A DNA stretch of 64,000 nucleotides. It comes from UBA3006 sp031401235. GTDB lineage: Bacteria; Actinomycetota; Acidimicrobiia; Acidimicrobiales; Ilumatobacteraceae. Each line of letters starts with the position of its first letter. Position 1 is the stretch's first letter. The translations under genes were made by a program, and so were the position numbers. Under the pieces are notes generated by a model, which saw only the letters and a program-made list of their open reading frames with translations, did no database searches and had not been told where the DNA came from. This document shows positions 61,525 through 64,000 of the stretch, one piece after another. The stretch lies in the NCBI GenBank assembly GCA_031401235.1, contig JANNRJ010000036.1:62001-126000 (forward strand), written 5' to 3'.

Positions 61525-62629
61525 TTGGTGCTCCTCGCAACGCTGCTAGCCCTGGCAAGTCGCCAAGCTCAAGGAATTCGAGCGAAGCCCCTCCGCCGGT
61601 CGAAAGATGATCGACTTCATCGACCAAATCAAATTGCGCGAGAGCCGCCGCCGAATCGCCCCCGCCGACCACGCTATATGCCTTGGTGTCGGCAATTGCA
61701 TGAGCAATGGTGCGAGTGCCAGCAGCGAATCGCTCGTCTTCAAACATGCCCATGGGTCCATTCCAAAACACTGTGCGTGCATCCATAATCAAATCACTAA
61801 AAGCGGCCGCCGTACCCGGACCAATATCTAAACCAGTTGCGCCATCTGGAATCCGAATGCCAAAGGTGGCGAATCTTCCCGTGGCGTCGAGACCAACAAG
61901 ATCCTCAGGAAGATGAAGTGGCATCGAGCCAGAAAGTAGCCGCTTACAAGTTTCGACTTGATCCGGCTCGAACAGTGAATTACCGATCGGATACCCCTGT
62001 GCGGCGAGAAATGTAAAACACATTGCACCGCCAATAAGCAATTCATCGACAACTTCTGACAGTGCCTCAATAACTCCTATTTTGTCACTCACTTTGGCTC
62101 CTCCGAGGACCACAACAAATGGTCGTTTGGGGTTTTCTCTCAATTCCGTCAATGCCTCTACTTCATGCTGGAGCAAGCGACCTGCCGCCGATGGCAGTGA
62201 GGCAGGTGGTCCCACAATGGAGGCATGCGATCTATGGGCGGCACCAAATGCATCATTGACATACATATCCACCCCGTCAATTAACCACTTTACATATTCG
62301 GGATCATTGGCTTCTTCACCTGGATTGAACCTTAAATTTTCCATAAGTTCGACTTGAGGTACAAATTCCTTTAGTCGTTGACGAACAGGTGACATCGAAT
62401 ACTTCTCGTCCGGTTTCCCCTTTGGTCGCCCCAAATGACTCGCACATACGACATTGGCGCCCCGCTCGATCAGCCACTTAATGGTGGGTAATGCGCTTCG
62501 GATCCGAAAGTCATCGGTGATAAATCTGGCCCCATCCGCGCCGGACATTGGCACATTGAAGTCAGTGCGCACCAGAACGCGCTTACCCATCACGTCACCA
62601 AGATCTTCCAATAGCGGCAGCGGAGACAC
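61514..62629 (-). CDS. pgk: Phosphoglycerate kinase
   Basis: ATP-yielding step of glycolysis. 371 residues, slightly shorter than the usual 390-400. Motifs VLVRTDFNVPMSG, CASHLGRPKGKPD, YVNDAFGAAHRSHAS, VVLGGAKVSDKIGVI, FWNGPMGMFE and VVGGGDSAAALA. The GTG at 62629 has no strong ribosome site, but an internal ATG 13 codons later would cut the N-terminal strand. It lies 20 bases after gap. Confidence 0.96.
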   Translation of the reverse strand: MSPLPLLEDLGDVMGKRVLVRTDFNVPMSGADGARFITDDFRIRSALPTIKWLIERGANVVCASHLGRPKGKPDEKYSMSPVRQRLKEFVPQVELMENLRFNPGEEANDPEYVKWLIDGVDMYVNDAFGAAHRSHASIVGPPASLPSAAGRLLQHEVEALTELRENPKRPFVVVLGGAKVSDKIGVIEALSEVVDELLIGGAMCFTFLAAQGYPIGNSLFEPDQVETCKRLLSGSMPLHLPEDLVGLDATGRFATFGIRIPDGATGLDIGPGTAAAFSDLIMDARTVFWNGPMGMFEDERFAAGTRTIAHAIADTKAYSVVGGGDSAAALAQFDLVDEVDHLSTGGGASLEFLELGDLPGLAALRGAPNVR

Positions 62630-62649
62630 TAGGACTGGCTAAATATTCT

Positions 62650-63666
62650 CTATAACTTTTTACCGACATGAAGAGCGAGATCCACGAGACGGTTTGAGTA
62701 ACCCCACTCATTGTCGTACCAGCCGAATACTTTGGCCATCGACCCAAGGCTCATCGTCAATTCGCTATCAAAAATACAACTATGAGGATTGGTGACGATG
62801 TCGCTGGAAACGATAGGCGCACTGGTGTACTCAATTATTCCCTTGAATGGTCCATCGGCCGCCGTTTTAAATGCGGAATTTATTTCATCCTTCGATGCAG
62901 CCGATTTCAGATTCACCACGAAGTCAGTAATTGAACCTGTCGGCACTGGTACTCTCAACGATGTTCCATCCAATTTGCCCTTCATTGACTCGAGAACCAG
63001 ACTTGTCGCCCGTGCCGCGCCAGTACCTGTTGGGATGATGTTGATTGCCGCACCCCGTGCTCGCCTCAAATCACTGTGCGGACCATCAACTAGTTGTTGG
63101 TCGCCGGTGTAGGCATGCACCGTGGTCATCATCCCCTGAGAAATACCAAAAGCATCGTCGAGCACTTTAACCATCGGCACAAAACAATTGGTGGTACAAC
63201 TAGCATTAGAAATCACCTTGTGTTTAGTTGGATCAAAATCCAGATGATTGACGCCAAACACAATTGTGGCATCAGCCCCGCTGGACGGTGCCGAAACAAT
63301 TACCACGGATGCGCCCGCATCGAGATGAAAAGCCGCTTTGTCCCGGTCCGTAAAGAAACCAGTTGACTCAATCACCACGTCAACTCCAAGTGCCTTCCAT
63401 GGCAAATCCTTCGGATCTCGAACTTGCAATACCTGCAGTGTTTTGCCGTCCACCGAAATTCCAGAATCAGTTGCCGATATTTCACCCGGTAAAATCCCAA
63501 GAACTGAGTCATACTTCAGCAGATGGGCCATTGTCTTCAGCGACCCAAGGTCATTCACCGCGACAATTTCGATGTCAGCGTTCAATGCGCGTGCGGCGCG
63601 AAAGAAGTTTCTTCCAATTCGTCCAAATCCGTTGATACCGATGCGTACAGTCATGGCAGTTGACAT
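62650..63666 (-). CDS. gap: Glyceraldehyde-3-phosphate dehydrogenase
   Basis: NAD-binding RIGINGFGRIGRNFFRA, catalytic Cys in SNASCTTNCFVPMVKVL, the catalytic-His segment TVHAYTGDQQLVDGPH, RVPVPTGSITDFVV and the C-terminal WYDNEWGYSNRLVDLA. 338 residues from ATG 63666, which forms TAATG with rapZ; ATG 63654 is also possible and gives the more usual N-terminus. The N-terminal Rossmann segment looks NAD- rather than NADP-type but I cannot be sure. Confidence 0.97.
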   Translation of the reverse strand: MSTAMTVRIGINGFGRIGRNFFRAARALNADIEIVAVNDLGSLKTMAHLLKYDSVLGILPGEISATDSGISVDGKTLQVLQVRDPKDLPWKALGVDVVIESTGFFTDRDKAAFHLDAGASVVIVSAPSSGADATIVFGVNHLDFDPTKHKVISNASCTTNCFVPMVKVLDDAFGISQGMMTTVHAYTGDQQLVDGPHSDLRRARGAAINIIPTGTGAARATSLVLESMKGKLDGTSLRVPVPTGSITDFVVNLKSAASKDEINSAFKTAADGPFKGIIEYTSAPIVSSDIVTNPHSCIFDSELTMSLGSMAKVFGWYDNEWGYSNRLVDLALHVGKKL

Positions 63667-64000
63667 TAGCGGTTGATATCACGATGAGTGACGCGAGGGC
63701 GTTGGCCATGAAGCGTTAGCCACTCCCCAAGTTCTGCAGCGATGGCAACAGATCGATGGCGACCGCCAGTACAACCAATGGCGATGGTGAGATAGCTCTT
63801 GCCTTCGGTCTCATAGGCCGGTAGGAGTAAATCCAATAATCCATGGATCCGCTCCAGAAAACCCTGTGTCAATGGTCGATCCAACACATAGTCACGCACC
63901 GCATCATCCAACCCCGATTGTGGTCGCAATTGTTCGTCCCAGTGTGGATTCGGTAAAAATCGAACATCCAACACCATGTCCACATCAAGGGGGATTCCAT
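63666..64000 (-). CDS. rapZ: RapZ-type RNase adaptor / P-loop protein, C-terminal part
   Basis: About 111 C-terminal residues, truncated at the 5' side by the window end. IPLDVDMVLDVRFLPNPHW and the hallmark IGCTGGRHRSVAIAAELG identify the C-terminal domain of the RapZ/YvcJ family, which senses glucosamine-6-phosphate or nucleotides and, in Enterobacteria, guides RNase E. The stop overlaps the gap start. In many Actinobacteria rapZ lies next to yvcK, whiA and gap, which fits. Confidence 0.93.
   Translation of the reverse strand, partial: GIPLDVDMVLDVRFLPNPHWDEQLRPQSGLDDAVRDYVLDRPLTQGFLERIHGLLDLLLPAYETEGKSYLTIAIGCTGGRHRSVAIAAELGEWLTLHGQRPRVTHRDINR

Noticed and set aside
1..64000. Mobile elements, CRISPR arrays, phage genes
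   Set aside because: No transposase, integrase, phage protein, direct-repeat array or terminal inverted repeats were found; the accessory island at 36-49 kb has no flanking repeats or integrase that I can see.

Overview
The window looks like chromosomal DNA of an actinobacterium (Actinomycetota), most likely a member of the class Acidimicrobiia. The pointers are a DUF3151 protein, a GuaB1-type IMPDH/GMPR homologue, an F420-type LLM oxidoreductase, an actinobacterial LivH with an extracellular domain, and a run reading RapZ, Gap, Pgk, TpiA and SecG. G+C looks close to one half, which would fit freshwater or marine Ilumatobacteraceae-like lineages. The placement is inference from gene content, not from a marker tree. 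Genes are packed tightly, with 1 to 8 base overlaps in most operons. No gap between genes exceeds about 190 bases. I saw no insertion sequence, prophage, CRISPR array or rRNA.

Layout. 1-8.3 kb: a membrane protein fragment and a fused ADP-forming acyl-CoA synthetase (minus), then nagA, a small unknown gene, transketolase, transaldolase and a LOG-family protein (plus). 8.3-18.6 kb: housekeeping genes, including TypA, RNase D, a rhodanese, a MobA-like transferase, PlsC, CMP kinase, GuaB1, a hydrolase and Sua5. 18.7-24.1 kb: a branched-chain amino-acid type ABC system. Its binding lipoprotein is on the plus strand, convergent with livHMGF on the minus strand. 24-35.5 kb: heme A synthase, a four-repeat peptidoglycan-binding M23 peptidase, a phosphatase, a heterodimeric ABC exporter with a lipoprotein, an acetyltransferase, panB-panC and a metallo-hydrolase. 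35.5-49.2 kb: an accessory catabolic island with a TauE-like exporter and an aminotransferase (minus), then two carbamoyl-amino-acid hydrolases, a fused molybdenum hydroxylase, an SsnA-like amidohydrolase, an LLM oxidoreductase and a three-subunit xanthine-dehydrogenase-type enzyme (plus), with a 2-oxoglutarate/IPNS-type dioxygenase facing it. 49-54.7 kb: a DEAD-box helicase, a lactone oxidase, two MFS transporters and tRNA-Leu(GAG). 54.7-64 kb: secG, an oligopeptide ABC operon (oppABCDF-like), tpiA, pgk, gap and the 3' part of rapZ.

The most unusual result is that both ABC solute-binding lipoproteins in the window appear to be circularly permuted. In the LivJ-type protein, the normal C-terminal portion of the fold sits directly after the signal peptide and the normal N-terminal portion ends the protein. 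In the OppA-type protein, about sixty residues that normally begin the mature protein sit at the extreme C-terminus. Both keep a nearly identical lipoprotein signal cassette (AACGSD followed by an Ala/Thr/Val/Asp/Pro-rich linker). Two such rearrangements side by side suggest a recurrent process in this lineage and not a single accident.

Other points worth a second look are two genes that seem to lack an ATG/GTG/TTG start where homology requires one (RNase D with ATT, and an MFS gene abutting tRNA-Leu), a possible purine/pyrimidine/ureido-acid degradation island with an unusually short SsnA-like enzyme, and an exporter pair whose ATP-site residues predict one degenerate site.
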